64,000 nucleotides of DNA, from NCBI RefSeq assembly GCF_030371825.1, contig NZ_JAUDDM010000001.1; one strand, given 5' to 3'. Both the position numbers and the translations under genes were made by a program. Shown here piece after piece: positions 16,564-25,575 of the stretch. Each line of letters starts with the position of its first letter. Position 1 is the stretch's first letter. Source of the DNA: Collinsella sp944321445 (GTDB lineage: Bacteria > Actinomycetota > Coriobacteriia > Coriobacteriales > Coriobacteriaceae). The notes under the pieces are model-generated. The model was not told where the DNA came from and ran no database searches. It saw only the letters and a program-made list of their open reading frames with translations.

Positions 16564-18184
16564 ACTCGACGTCACGAACCTCGCGCTGATCCGCTCAGCT
16601 GCTCTCAATCCCTGTGCGGGATTGACGGTCTTGACGGGCGAGACCGGAGCGGGCAAGACCGCGCTGCTCTCGGCCTGCAAGCTGCTTATGGGAGAGCGCG
16701 CCGATTCATCGATGGTTCGCGAGGGCGAGAGTGCGGCAATTGTCGAAGGCCGCATCTTCGAGGGTCCGCATGATACGGAGGGGTGCGTCGTTTCCCGTCG
16801 CGTTGGGTCGGATGGTCGCAGCCGCGTGAAAATCGATGGCACGCTCGCCAGCGTTCGCGAGCTCGGTGAGCGCGTGGGATCGCACATCGACCTGTGCGGT
16901 CAGCACGAGCACCAGCGTCTTCTTGACCCTGCTTCCCATGTTTCCATGGTCGATGCATGGGCTAAAGAAACTGTAACGCGTCCGCTTGGGGCATATCGTG
17001 GTGCGTTTGCGCGGGCGCGTGAGGCTGCCGCAGAGCTTGCGCGCGTCGAAGCGGCTTCCCGCACACAGGGTTCGCGTCTGGAAGAAGCCCGCTTTGCAGT
17101 GGAGCGCATCGATGAGGTCGACCCGCAGCCCGGCGAGCTCGAGGAACTCGAAGAGACGCTTCCCCGTGCCGAGCATGCGGAGTCCCTCATCTCGACCGCC
17201 TATGATGCCGATGCGGCGCTCTCATGCGAGCAGGGGGCGCTCGATTCGCTCAACACCGCGATCGCCGAGCTCGCCCGCATGGGATCGGTGGACACCAAGC
17301 TTGCGCGTTTTGCCGACTCGCTGTCTGAAGCGGCCATTACCATCGAAGACGTCGCGGCCGATCTGCGTCGTTACGCCCACGACATCGATTTCGATCCGGA
17401 GCGCCTTGCTGTCGCCCAGGAGCGCATGGCCGCTCTCAAGGGTCTGATGCGTCAGTTCGGCCCCCATATGGACGACGTGTTCGCCCGAAGGGCGGAGGCG
17501 TCTGAGCTCCTATCGCTCGTTGACGATGCCGAGGCGCGCGTGCGGCGTGCACAGGAAGCACGGGATGCGGCCGAGGCCGACCTTGCTCAGGCGGCCCGTG
17601 CGCTCATGCGCGCACGCAATGCGGCTGGCCCTAAATTTTGCCGTGAGGTCGGCAAGCAGATGATGCGCCTCGAGATGGGCCGTGCTGAGCTCGTGTGGGA
17701 CGCACGGGAGCTTCCGCGCGCGCAATGGACTGTGGACGGCCCCGCCTCCTGCGAGCTGTTATATCGAAGCGGCGCCGGCCTCACGCCCCGTCCGCTTCGG
17801 CGCATCGCATCGGGAGGCGAGCTCTCGCGCGTCATGCTTGCATCAAAGGTCGTGCTCGGCGATGCCGACGGCGTCGATACACTCGTATTCGACGAGGTCG
17901 ATGCCGGCGTCGGCGGATCGGTTGCCCGTGCCCTTGCGTCGGTGCTCGCCGATCTGTCAGTCACGCATCAGGTAATCGTGGTCACGCATCTCGCCCAGGT
18001 TGCTGTGATGGGAGAGAAGCATTACGTGGTCTCCAAGCGCGACGGCGATATTCCCGAGACCACCTTGGTTCCGGTGGAGGGGGAAGATCGCGTCACCGAG
18101 ATCGCGCGCATGCTTTCCGGCGATGCGAGCCGGGCTTCGCTTGACCATGCCCGGCAAATGCTCGCAGAGGCAGGCAGACTGTAG
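16553..18184 (+). CDS. recN: DNA repair protein RecN
   Basis: Protein of 543 aa, SMC-like. The ATG at 16553 lies inside the end of nadK. Walker A is LTGETGAGKTALL near residue 30. The long middle is coiled coil with many Ala/Glu/Arg heptads. The ABC signature is ASGGELSRVMLA, and Walker B is VFDEVDAGVGG followed by the His-switch VTHLAQVA. RecN gathers broken DNA ends early in recombination repair. It is last in the asp23-recN operon and converges on the minus-strand FUSC gene with only 11 bp between the stops; no terminator is visible there. Confidence 0.95.
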   Translation: MIDELDVTNLALIRSAALNPCAGLTVLTGETGAGKTALLSACKLLMGERADSSMVREGESAAIVEGRIFEGPHDTEGCVVSRRVGSDGRSRVKIDGTLASVRELGERVGSHIDLCGQHEHQRLLDPASHVSMVDAWAKETVTRPLGAYRGAFARAREAAAELARVEAASRTQGSRLEEARFAVERIDEVDPQPGELEELEETLPRAEHAESLISTAYDADAALSCEQGALDSLNTAIAELARMGSVDTKLARFADSLSEAAITIEDVAADLRRYAHDIDFDPERLAVAQERMAALKGLMRQFGPHMDDVFARRAEASELLSLVDDAEARVRRAQEARDAAEADLAQAARALMRARNAAGPKFCREVGKQMMRLEMGRAELVWDARELPRAQWTVDGPASCELLYRSGAGLTPRPLRRIASGGELSRVMLASKVVLGDADGVDTLVFDEVDAGVGGSVARALASVLADLSVTHQVIVVTHLAQVAVMGEKHYVVSKRDGDIPETTLVPVEGEDRVTEIARMLSGDASRASLDHARQMLAEAGRL

Positions 18185-18195
18185 GCCGAGCTTCA

Positions 18196-20130
18196 TCACA
18201 GCAGCGCGATGCTCTGACCGTTTTCCACGTAATGGGTGAGCGCGTAGCGCAAATCGATCGACTCGACGTCGTTGATGAGGTCGATGGCGAGACATCCCGT
18301 TTGCGCGGGCACCACCTTGTCGTGCAATCGCTCTGCAATGTGCCTCAGTACTCCCAAGTCGGCATCGGAAAGCTCGCCTGACTGAACCAGATATTCAACC
18401 TGCTCCACCTCTGCGAACATATGCCACAGCCGCACCAGGTAGCGGCGCTCATGCTCACGCATCCTCTCGTCGTCAAGAGACTGCGCGTAGGCATATGCCT
18501 CTTCATACACGAGGTGGAAATCTGACAGCATGTCGGCAGAGCGGCGAATCTCAACATGGCGATCGATGCTTTCGAGCACAAATTCCCAGTAGGTACGGTT
18601 GATCTCGTAAAGCTGACGACGATTCGCCTGGTAGATGCGGTCCTTTCTGGACGGAAGGACCCAGCGGTTGACGGCAACCACGATCACGACGGCAAGCGCG
18701 ACGAAAAACATCCGCAGCGCCATGGCCGTCGTCTCGGGCATGGTGAGCGAGCACATCATCAGCGCGAAGCTCGTGGAATAGATCGCCTGTATCCAACTGC
18801 CCGGCGCACAGCAGTACACGAGCGTGATCATGATCATGCAGAAGACGTAGACCTCTAGGGGTTCACGTACCACATGGGACACGACGTAGGCGACGACGCA
18901 CCCGATTGCCGTTCCGAGCGGTCGCGTGCGCATGCGGTGTGAGCTTTCCTCGTAGCTGGGCATCAGGAGCAAAAAGGCGTTCAAAGGAAGCCAGTACGCA
19001 TGATCGACGCCCCAGAGCAAGCTGATCGTGCATGTGGTCACCATCACCACCGACAGGCGCATCGCGAAACGAAACTCAAAGGTGTCCGGATCTATTCCCC
19101 GCGTAAAGCCTTCGACGATGTCGCGCAAGGGCTCGAAGCGCCACGAGAGATGCCGCCTGCGCTCGGGCGCGCCGGAGACGATGATCATAAGCATATGCAA
19201 AAGGCTTCTGAAAAAGATGCGGATGCGGCCTTCCGGCAAGTCGACCATATCGAGCAGCATGAGCAGGCAGCGGCGAACCACCGCATGCTCCTCAGGCGTC
19301 CTGGCATCTTTAACCTGACGAATCATGGTGGCGATATCATGCAGGGCGGATACATCGACATCGCTCTCGTCTCCCTGCTGCCATGCGGTATCGCTCAGCA
19401 GGTACACCGCGCGCTGAAACAGTGTGGCGTAGAGGTAGTAACGCAGGCCAGCTCGGTCGGGACGGCGAAAGAGCGAGCGGCTGTTGAAGCACATGAGGTC
19501 GAAGGCGCGTTCAAGCTTCGTGACCTCTTGCGCTAAATCACGTGAGCGTTCTCCCTCTGCCAGACGGTCGAGTACCGTTGCGAGCGTCTCCAGACTATCG
19601 GCCAATTCGGCCTCAGGATCATGAGACGCGCCGTTTTGCCAACGCATGATAAGCAATACGATACCCAGCACGCATGCGGCGAACGCGGTGACGGCGAGCT
19701 GTACGAGGAACTCGTCGAACGCAAGCGGGCGGAGCTCTAAAAACACAAAGGTCATCACATAGCCGAAGTACGCCTTCGGGGCGAACTGGCTCGCCTGAAC
19801 CATCACCAAAAGGAACGGAACGATGGCGTTCAGGATGATACACAGGATAACGTGCAACGTAGCGATATAGGCCAATATGTTGAGGACGAGCAACGTGACG
19901 ATGATGCGCGGAATGAGTGCGAGCGAGAAGTACTTGCGTCGCTTGCCACGGAAGATGACGACGATAGGGGAGATGATCATCACATGGCTCGTGCCGAACA
20001 GCCAAGCGATCGTTGCGAACAGCACCGTGTAGAGCAAGCCCGACGTTAACGCATCCGAGACCTTGCCGTAGGTCTCGTGTGCCCACGTGGTGCCCCTGCT
20101 GCGAAATCTTGTCAACGCTTCCGTACGCAT
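18196..20130 (-). CDS. FUSC family integral membrane protein (aromatic-acid-exporter-like)
   Basis: Protein of 644 aa. Two blocks of membrane helices, about residues 30-165 and 335-480, are separated by a long soluble part with ERAFDLMCFNSRSLFRRPDR and a Leu-rich DMVDLPEGRIRIFFRSLLHM segment. A final ~150-residue cytoplasmic domain follows. This two-block layout, with WRFEPLRD and RMRTRPLGTAIGCVVAYVV in the second, is typical of the fusaric-acid-resistance / AaeB superfamily. The substrate is unknown. It lies 115 bp downstream of the aromatic amino acid operon on the same strand, so export of an aromatic intermediate is a reasonable guess but not shown. Confidence 0.75.
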   Translation of the reverse strand: MRTEALTRFRSRGTTWAHETYGKVSDALTSGLLYTVLFATIAWLFGTSHVMIISPIVVIFRGKRRKYFSLALIPRIIVTLLVLNILAYIATLHVILCIILNAIVPFLLVMVQASQFAPKAYFGYVMTFVFLELRPLAFDEFLVQLAVTAFAACVLGIVLLIMRWQNGASHDPEAELADSLETLATVLDRLAEGERSRDLAQEVTKLERAFDLMCFNSRSLFRRPDRAGLRYYLYATLFQRAVYLLSDTAWQQGDESDVDVSALHDIATMIRQVKDARTPEEHAVVRRCLLMLLDMVDLPEGRIRIFFRSLLHMLMIIVSGAPERRRHLSWRFEPLRDIVEGFTRGIDPDTFEFRFAMRLSVVMVTTCTISLLWGVDHAYWLPLNAFLLLMPSYEESSHRMRTRPLGTAIGCVVAYVVSHVVREPLEVYVFCMIMITLVYCCAPGSWIQAIYSTSFALMMCSLTMPETTAMALRMFFVALAVVIVVAVNRWVLPSRKDRIYQANRRQLYEINRTYWEFVLESIDRHVEIRRSADMLSDFHLVYEEAYAYAQSLDDERMREHERRYLVRLWHMFAEVEQVEYLVQSGELSDADLGVLRHIAERLHDKVVPAQTGCLAIDLINDVESIDLRYALTHYVENGQSIALL

Positions 20131-20245
20131 CGCCTTCCCCTAAACGCACATCCCGCATCTAGCATACTCTGACTGCCGGAAGCGGGATATGGTGCGTTGA
20201 GCGTTCTTTTGCAGGGTAAGGGGACGGATGCGAACATATCAGGCC

Positions 20246-20686
20246 CTACCGGTTCTGGAGATGCTCTTTGATCAGGCGCAGCGCATGCGCATAGCCCTCG
20301 AGTCCCTCTCCGGTGATGGTCGCAATGCAGGCGGCGCGCACATAGGAGACCTGCCGGAAGTCCTCGCGCTCCTCGACTGCGGAGATATGGACCTCCACAC
20401 AGGGGAGACCGACGGCTTTGACGGCATCGAGAATGCCCACGCTCGTGTGCGTGTAGGCCGCCGGGTTGATGACGATGCCGTCATAGGCCCCCAAAGCTCG
20501 CTGAATCGCATCGATCAGATCGCCCTCATGGTTGGATTGGTACACGTCGACGAGCTCGAACCCTTCGTCGCTGCCGGCACGCTTGCACAGGGCAACAAGA
20601 TCGTCGTAGGTGCTGCGGCCATAGATATCCGGCTCGCGCACACCGAGCATGTTGAGATTAGGCCCGTTGATGACCAACGCCTTCAT
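20246..20686 (-). CDS. aroQ: 3-dehydroquinate dehydratase, type II
   Basis: Protein of 146 aa. ATG 20686 (MKALVINGPNLN) follows AAAGGTGG by five bases; the GTG nine bases earlier lies within that site. NGPNLNMLGVREPDIYG carries the catalytic Tyr and the lid Arg. NPAAYTHTSV contains the catalytic His. EVHISAVEERE and YVRAACIATITGEGLEGY complete the active site. It dehydrates 3-dehydroquinate to 3-dehydroshikimate. It is the last gene of the aro operon, 15 bp after aroE-aroK. Confidence 0.94.
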   Translation of the reverse strand: MKALVINGPNLNMLGVREPDIYGRSTYDDLVALCKRAGSDEGFELVDVYQSNHEGDLIDAIQRALGAYDGIVINPAAYTHTSVGILDAVKAVGLPCVEVHISAVEEREDFRQVSYVRAACIATITGEGLEGYAHALRLIKEHLQNR

Positions 20687-20701
20687 GAAAACCACCTTTC
20701 G

Positions 20702-21946
20702 TTACCTGTGGGGAAGCATTGTGGGAAGAAGCGAGCGCACGGCGCGCGCTGTCTGCTCTGCACACGACCGGGAAGCCACAACCGTGTCGGCCCATGCAAG
20801 ATAGGTTGCCATGCGCTGCTGAGCCAGGCGCTCGACGCCGTCTCGCGCCGAGATAGGGCGCCCCTTGGACGAAAGCTCCGCCAACGGGCGATCGAGCATG
20901 ACGATACGGCTGTTCTGGTGCAGGAGCTTATAGTTCTCCGGCCGGGTGACGACGCCACCACCACAGGAGATGATGAGATTGGAGCGCGACCCCAGTTGCC
21001 GGAGGCATGCGGTTTCTGCCTCACGGAAGCTCGCCTCGCCCTCGCGTTCGATGAAATCGGCGCATCCGATGCCGTAGCGCTGCTGGAAAAAGACGTCGGC
21101 ATCGATGTGTTCGCGTCCCAGCAACGCGGCGAGGCGCTGCCCAACGCGCGTTTTCCCGCTTCCGGGCATGCCGATGAGCGCGATGTTCTGCTCTGTTGCC
21201 GAAAGGGCATCGGTGACGTCTGCGATCTGTTGTCTGTCCACAGGCGCTCCCGTGTAGCGCTCAACTGCCTGCGCGGCTTGCGCGACCAGCATGAGCAGGC
21301 CGCCTACTGCGGGTATGCCGCGCCGTTCGGCCTCGAGCATGATGCCGGTTCGCGCGGGGTTGTACACGATGTCAATCACGGCTTCGAGCGCGTCAAAGCC
21401 CTCAAGAGTGCACGGCGCATCCGGACATTGGGGGTACATGCCCACGGGCGTACAGTTCACGATGACCGCCGCGTGAGCATAGGCGTCCAGATTGTCGTAG
21501 GTGACCACACCGCTACGCCCCACGGCCACCGGGCGCGCACCTCGGTCGCGCAGCACCTGCATCGCCGTGGACCCGGCTCCGCCCGATCCGCCCAGCACGA
21601 GAACCGTTTTGCCCGAAACGTCGATGCCCGTGCGGTCAGCCAGGGTCGAAAACCCGAAGTAGTCGGTGTTGTCACCGCGCAGGCGCCCATCCGGCAGGCG
21701 CGTGATGGTATTGACGTTTCCGAGCTTGGCGGCGATATCGCTGAGTTCATCGAGGTAGGGGATGACCGCGCGCTTGTACGGAATGGTCACGTTCACGCCC
21801 TCCCATGCATCGCCTCGAATGAACGATTCAAGATCCTCGGGCTCCACCTCGAAGCGCTCATAGCGCAAACCCGCCAGGGCGCGGTAGATCGCAGGCGTAT
21901 AGCTGTGTCCAAGCTTTCTTCCCAGCACGCCGTAGGGTCGCTCCAT
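20702..21946 (-). CDS. aroE: Bifunctional shikimate dehydrogenase / shikimate kinase (AroE-AroK fusion)
   Basis: Fusion protein of 414 aa. Residues 1 to ~250 are AroE: LGHSYTPAIYRAL binds substrate, the catalytic Lys is in NVTIPYKRAV, GNVNTI and the Asp of GDNTDYFGF follow, and the NADP loop is LVLGGSGGAGSTA. Residues ~258-414 are a complete shikimate kinase: P-loop GMPGSGKT, HIDADVF, FREAE, SCGGGVV and lid/adenine-site arginines in KGRPISARDG and QQRMATYL. Fusing two consecutive steps (dehydroshikimate to shikimate to shikimate-3-phosphate) makes the separate aroK at 10098 redundant. The start ATG overlaps the pheA stop (TGATG) behind GGAGG. Confidence 0.93.
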   Translation of the reverse strand: MERPYGVLGRKLGHSYTPAIYRALAGLRYERFEVEPEDLESFIRGDAWEGVNVTIPYKRAVIPYLDELSDIAAKLGNVNTITRLPDGRLRGDNTDYFGFSTLADRTGIDVSGKTVLVLGGSGGAGSTAMQVLRDRGARPVAVGRSGVVTYDNLDAYAHAAVIVNCTPVGMYPQCPDAPCTLEGFDALEAVIDIVYNPARTGIMLEAERRGIPAVGGLLMLVAQAAQAVERYTGAPVDRQQIADVTDALSATEQNIALIGMPGSGKTRVGQRLAALLGREHIDADVFFQQRYGIGCADFIEREGEASFREAETACLRQLGSRSNLIISCGGGVVTRPENYKLLHQNSRIVMLDRPLAELSSKGRPISARDGVERLAQQRMATYLAWADTVVASRSCAEQTARAVRSLLPTMLPHR

Positions 21947-23091
21947 CACAGCACCTCCGTATACGATCCGATGTAGGTGACCCGGTCGCAGATGTCGTCT
22001 AGTGAGTCGAGAAGTTCTGTCAAGGCAGGACTTCCCACAGGGCAGTCGAGGTCGAAGTAGAACATGAACTCGAAGTCGCGCCCTGCTATAGGACGGCTCT
22101 CGAGCTTCACCATGTTCACATCGAGTGCATAGAACCGCTCAAGCACACGATAGAGGGAGCCTGGGGTATGGGGGAGCGTCATCATGAGCGAGGTACGCGT
22201 GGCGCCCGGGAAGATCTTGGGCACCGCCGATATCACGACGAAACGCGTGTAGTTGTTATCACTATTCTGGACATCGGACGCCAGCACGTTGAGCCCATAG
22301 AGCTCGGCGCAGTCGCGCGAGGAAAGGGCGGCGATATCGGTGCGTGGGCTTTGGGCGACGGCTTCCGCCGCCTTCGCCGTGTTCTTGCACACATGGACGC
22401 GCACACCCAAGCGATCAAGTTTCTCAGAGCATTGCGCGATCGCCTGCTCGTGCGAAAACACCTCGGTGATCTGCGAGATATCGACCCCGGGGCGCGCAAG
22501 CAACTGATGATCGATTTTCAGGCGAAGCGACCGCACGATGGAAAAGCGGTATTCAGCCAGCAGGTCGTAGACGGCGTTCACCGAGCCTGCCGTGGAGTTC
22601 TCGATGGGTACGACACCGTATTCGCACAGTCCGTCGCGCACCGCCCGAAAGACGCCTTCGAACGTGCCGAAAAACGAGATGGCGGGCGTCGCGAAGAGCT
22701 TGCATGCGGCGATTTGGCTGTAGGCACCCTCAACGCCCTGGCACGCCACGGTGGCGACGGCAGGGAAGGGCTCGTCGACGGCACCGAGCGATGCCCGCGC
22801 GAGCGCAGAGCGGGCTTGGGGGTCGTCGCGATGCAAAACGGCCTGCTGCCGCGCCTTGTTCATGCTCATAAGAAGCGAAAGCAGGCTTGAAGCCTGGGGG
22901 CGCAGGTCCTGGGGCACCGCATGGGCGGCGCGAAAGAGCTTATCGCGCTCGCGCGCAGGGTCGTAGGCGGAGACTCCCGCCGCCCGCTTGGCGCAGGCGA
23001 TGTCTTCAGCCAGGCCCATCCGTTCGCAGAACAGCTCGAGTATGCCGTCATCGATGGCGTCGATGCGCGCACGCGCCTCGTCGAGTTCCAT
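21946..23091 (-). CDS. pheA: Chorismate mutase / prephenate dehydratase (P-protein)
   Basis: Protein of 381 aa with three parts. An N-terminal AroQ-type chorismate mutase (residues ~1-85, ARARIDAIDDGILELFCERM) comes first. The dehydratase follows (about 110-285), with GVEGAYSQIAACKLF, VPIENSTAGSVNAVYDLL and the NNYTRFVVIS motif. An ACT domain (~295-375) has TPGSLYRVLERFYALDVNM and ESRP, where Phe binds in allosteric P-proteins. It converts chorismate to prephenate to phenylpyruvate, and feedback by phenylalanine is expected from the intact ESRP. It is coupled to aroE by TGATG. Confidence 0.95.
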   Translation of the reverse strand: MELDEARARIDAIDDGILELFCERMGLAEDIACAKRAAGVSAYDPARERDKLFRAAHAVPQDLRPQASSLLSLLMSMNKARQQAVLHRDDPQARSALARASLGAVDEPFPAVATVACQGVEGAYSQIAACKLFATPAISFFGTFEGVFRAVRDGLCEYGVVPIENSTAGSVNAVYDLLAEYRFSIVRSLRLKIDHQLLARPGVDISQITEVFSHEQAIAQCSEKLDRLGVRVHVCKNTAKAAEAVAQSPRTDIAALSSRDCAELYGLNVLASDVQNSDNNYTRFVVISAVPKIFPGATRTSLMMTLPHTPGSLYRVLERFYALDVNMVKLESRPIAGRDFEFMFYFDLDCPVGSPALTELLDSLDDICDRVTYIGSYTEVL

Positions 23092-23109
23092 GGGAGACCT
23101 CCTTACACG

Positions 23110-24243
23110 TTACATCAAGGCGCGCTGAGCCATATCGACCCGAGCGCCGAGCGGATACCCGTCTTCCAGCAGCGCATCAAGGAGTGCAAGAGCACAGGCC
23201 GCTTCCGCCACGGAAACGGCACGCGGCACGATGCAGGGATCATGCCTTCCGCGCACGACGAGGCTTGCGTCCGAGCCCGCATCCATGTCGACGCTTTGCT
23301 GCTCGCGTCCGATGGAGGGCGTGGGTTTCACGGCCATTTGCCATAAGATGGGCATGCCGGTCGTGATGCCGCCTAAGATTCCGCCTGCATGGTTGGTCTG
23401 CGGACGCACCTCTCCGTGCTCGATGCGATAGGAGTCGTTATTCTCACTGCCCGTGAGGTATGCCGCCGCGAAACCAGCACCGAAATCGACCCCCTTCACG
23501 GCAGGGATGCCGAACGCGATGCGCGCGATGCGGTTCTCGATGCCGTCGAACATGGGGTCACCGATGCCGGCCGGCATGCCGTACGCCGCGCACTCGATTA
23601 CACCGCCGATACTGTCGGCATCGGCCCGGGCAGCCAGTATTGCCTCGCGCATCTCCCTCGCCGCATGCTCGCTGATGCACGGGAGCGAATGGTCGAGAAT
23701 CGCTGTCCGCTGCTGCGGGCTGAACGTCAGGGGGTCCAGGCGCTCATCGACGACCCCCTGCGGACCGAGGGTGGCAATATGGGCGACGATATGCACGCCG
23801 AGCTGCGAAAGCGCCTGTTTCGCGATGCCGCCCGCAATGCACAGCGGGGCGGTGAGGCGCCCGGAAAAATGGCCTCCACCCGCGACGTCGTGACAATTGG
23901 CATACTTCACGCGCGCCGGGAAGTCGGCGTGTCCCGGTCGGGGAACGCGCCTAAGCTCGGCGTAATCACCCGAGCGGGTATTGGTGTTGCAGATTACGGC
24001 GGCAACGGGCGCGCCGTTGGTGTGGCCATCGGTGATGCCGGCAAGGATCTCGACTGCATCGGCCTCCTTGCGCGGGGTGGACGTGTCCGCCGAGCCCGGG
24101 GCCCTGCGTGCCATAAAGTCCTGCAGGGCATCGAGGTCTATATCGATGCCCGCGGGAAGGCCGTCGATGGCGCAGCCAATCGCCGCCGAATGCGACTGAC
24201 CGAAAATCGAGAGCTTGATCGCGTTTCCGTACGTCGATGCCAT
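23110..24243 (-). CDS. aroC: Chorismate synthase
   Basis: Protein of 377 aa, the standard length. It begins GNAIKLSIFGQSHSAAIGCAIDG (substrate/FMN site, first signature His), with KEADAVEILAGITDGHTNGAP and RPGHADFPARVKY after it. The late signatures GAGFAAAYLTGSENND and NHAGGILGGITTGMPI are present, with a final RHDPCIVPRAVSVAEA. It removes phosphate from EPSP using reduced FMN, giving chorismate. Spacing is 18 bp to pheA and 6 bp to aroA. Confidence 0.96.
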   Translation of the reverse strand: MASTYGNAIKLSIFGQSHSAAIGCAIDGLPAGIDIDLDALQDFMARRAPGSADTSTPRKEADAVEILAGITDGHTNGAPVAAVICNTNTRSGDYAELRRVPRPGHADFPARVKYANCHDVAGGGHFSGRLTAPLCIAGGIAKQALSQLGVHIVAHIATLGPQGVVDERLDPLTFSPQQRTAILDHSLPCISEHAAREMREAILAARADADSIGGVIECAAYGMPAGIGDPMFDGIENRIARIAFGIPAVKGVDFGAGFAAAYLTGSENNDSYRIEHGEVRPQTNHAGGILGGITTGMPILWQMAVKPTPSIGREQQSVDMDAGSDASLVVRGRHDPCIVPRAVSVAEAACALALLDALLEDGYPLGARVDMAQRALM

Positions 24244-24249
24244 GGGCGC

Positions 24250-25569
24250 CTACTCCTCGCTGAGCTCGACGCAACCGCCGAGCTGTTTATAGTGCTCGAA
24301 GAAATCGGGGTAGGATTTATTCACGGCTTCGGCACCGTGGATGAGAACCGGCCCGGTGCAGCGAACCGCGGCGATTGCCGCCATCATCGCGATGCGATGG
24401 TCGTTATGGGAGTCGACCTTACCGCCCATGAGCTGCGACTGTCCGTGGATGATGAGGCTGTCGTGATCGATCGATACGTGCGCTCCAAGGGCATTCAGCT
24501 CAGACGCCGTCGTAGCTAAGCGGTCGGATTCCTTGATGCGCAGGCGCGCGCAGTCGCGAATCACCGTCGTGCCCTCGCAGCAGGCGGCAACGGCCGAGAT
24601 GACCGGCACGAGGTCGGGTATATCCTGGGCGCTCATCGAGAACGCATGGAGGTTGTCGGGCTGCACGATAGCCGCCTCGGACGCGCGCTTCGTGCGTGCG
24701 CCAAAGCGCGACAGGGCGGCGAGCACGTTGCGGTCACCCTGGGCGGAGGTCAGGGAGATTCCCGTCACTTTGACGGGGTCGGTGCCCAGCGCGCCGGCAC
24801 AGAGCCAAAACGCAGCGTTCGACCAGTCGCCTTCGACCTTCACCTCGCCCGGAGAGCGATAGCCCGATCCGCTCGTTGTGAAGCGGGTGATCTCATCCAC
24901 GCCGTTAGGTGCGACGAAGCGATCGATGGCCACATCGACCCCGAACATCTTGAGCGCCTGGACAGTGAGGTTGATGTAGGGTCTGCTTTCGATGCGGCCG
25001 TGCACCTCGATCTCGCAGGTGCCGGGGAGAATCGGGAAGGCGAGCAGAAGACCGGAGATGAATTGAGAGCTCACGTTTCCGGGGAGCACGAACCGGCCCG
25101 GACGCAACCGCCCCGAGACGGTAAGTGGGAACTCCCCCGAGAACTCAACCGTGCTGCCCGCAGCGAGCAGTTGCTCGGTGAGCGGAGCGAGTGGCCGTTC
25201 CGCCAAGCGCTTCGAGCCCGTGAGCTTCGCATCTGCGCCCAGGGCGCACACAACCGGCAGCATAAAGCGCATCGTGCTGCCCGATTCACCGCAGTCAAGC
25301 GTGACGCCTTGGAACGCCTTGAGGATTCCGAGCTCGATGCTTTTTGGAACGGGATGGACCTCGTAGCCGTCTTCGACCGTGACGATGCGCGAACCCAGGG
25401 CAGCCATGCACCGAATGGTCGCATCGATATCGTCGCAGGATGTGTTGCAGACGATGTGGGTGGTGCCGCTGGAAAGGGCGGCGGCGATGATAAGTCGGTG
25501 CGCCATCGACTTCGAGGCGATTGCGGGAACGCTACCTGAAAGCGGATGCGGTTCGATTCGTGCGAGCAT
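24250..25569 (-). CDS. aroA: 3-phosphoshikimate 1-carboxyvinyltransferase (EPSP synthase)
   Basis: Protein of 439 aa with two inverse-alpha/beta barrels. Key sites are the lysine of SKSMAHRLIIAAAL near residue 21, the CGESGSTMRFMLPV phosphate loop, RPGRFVLPGNVSSQFISGLL, and the C-terminal LRIKESDRLATTASEL plus DHRIAMM. It joins phosphoenolpyruvate to shikimate-3-phosphate. The 90s loop (GESGSTMR) differs slightly from the E. coli GNAGTAMR; this loop shapes glyphosate sensitivity, so class assignment would need alignment. It is 6 bp from aroB and aroC on either side. Confidence 0.95.
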   Translation of the reverse strand: MLARIEPHPLSGSVPAIASKSMAHRLIIAAALSSGTTHIVCNTSCDDIDATIRCMAALGSRIVTVEDGYEVHPVPKSIELGILKAFQGVTLDCGESGSTMRFMLPVVCALGADAKLTGSKRLAERPLAPLTEQLLAAGSTVEFSGEFPLTVSGRLRPGRFVLPGNVSSQFISGLLLAFPILPGTCEIEVHGRIESRPYINLTVQALKMFGVDVAIDRFVAPNGVDEITRFTTSGSGYRSPGEVKVEGDWSNAAFWLCAGALGTDPVKVTGISLTSAQGDRNVLAALSRFGARTKRASEAAIVQPDNLHAFSMSAQDIPDLVPVISAVAACCEGTTVIRDCARLRIKESDRLATTASELNALGAHVSIDHDSLIIHGQSQLMGGKVDSHNDHRIAMMAAIAAVRCTGPVLIHGAEAVNKSYPDFFEHYKQLGGCVELSEE

Positions 25570-25575
25570 GAGCTA

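Noticed and set aside
20228..21976. A plus-strand 582-codon frame across aroQ and aroE-aroK
   Set aside because: It lies antisense to well-recognised aro genes and has no domain; it is a codon-bias shadow.
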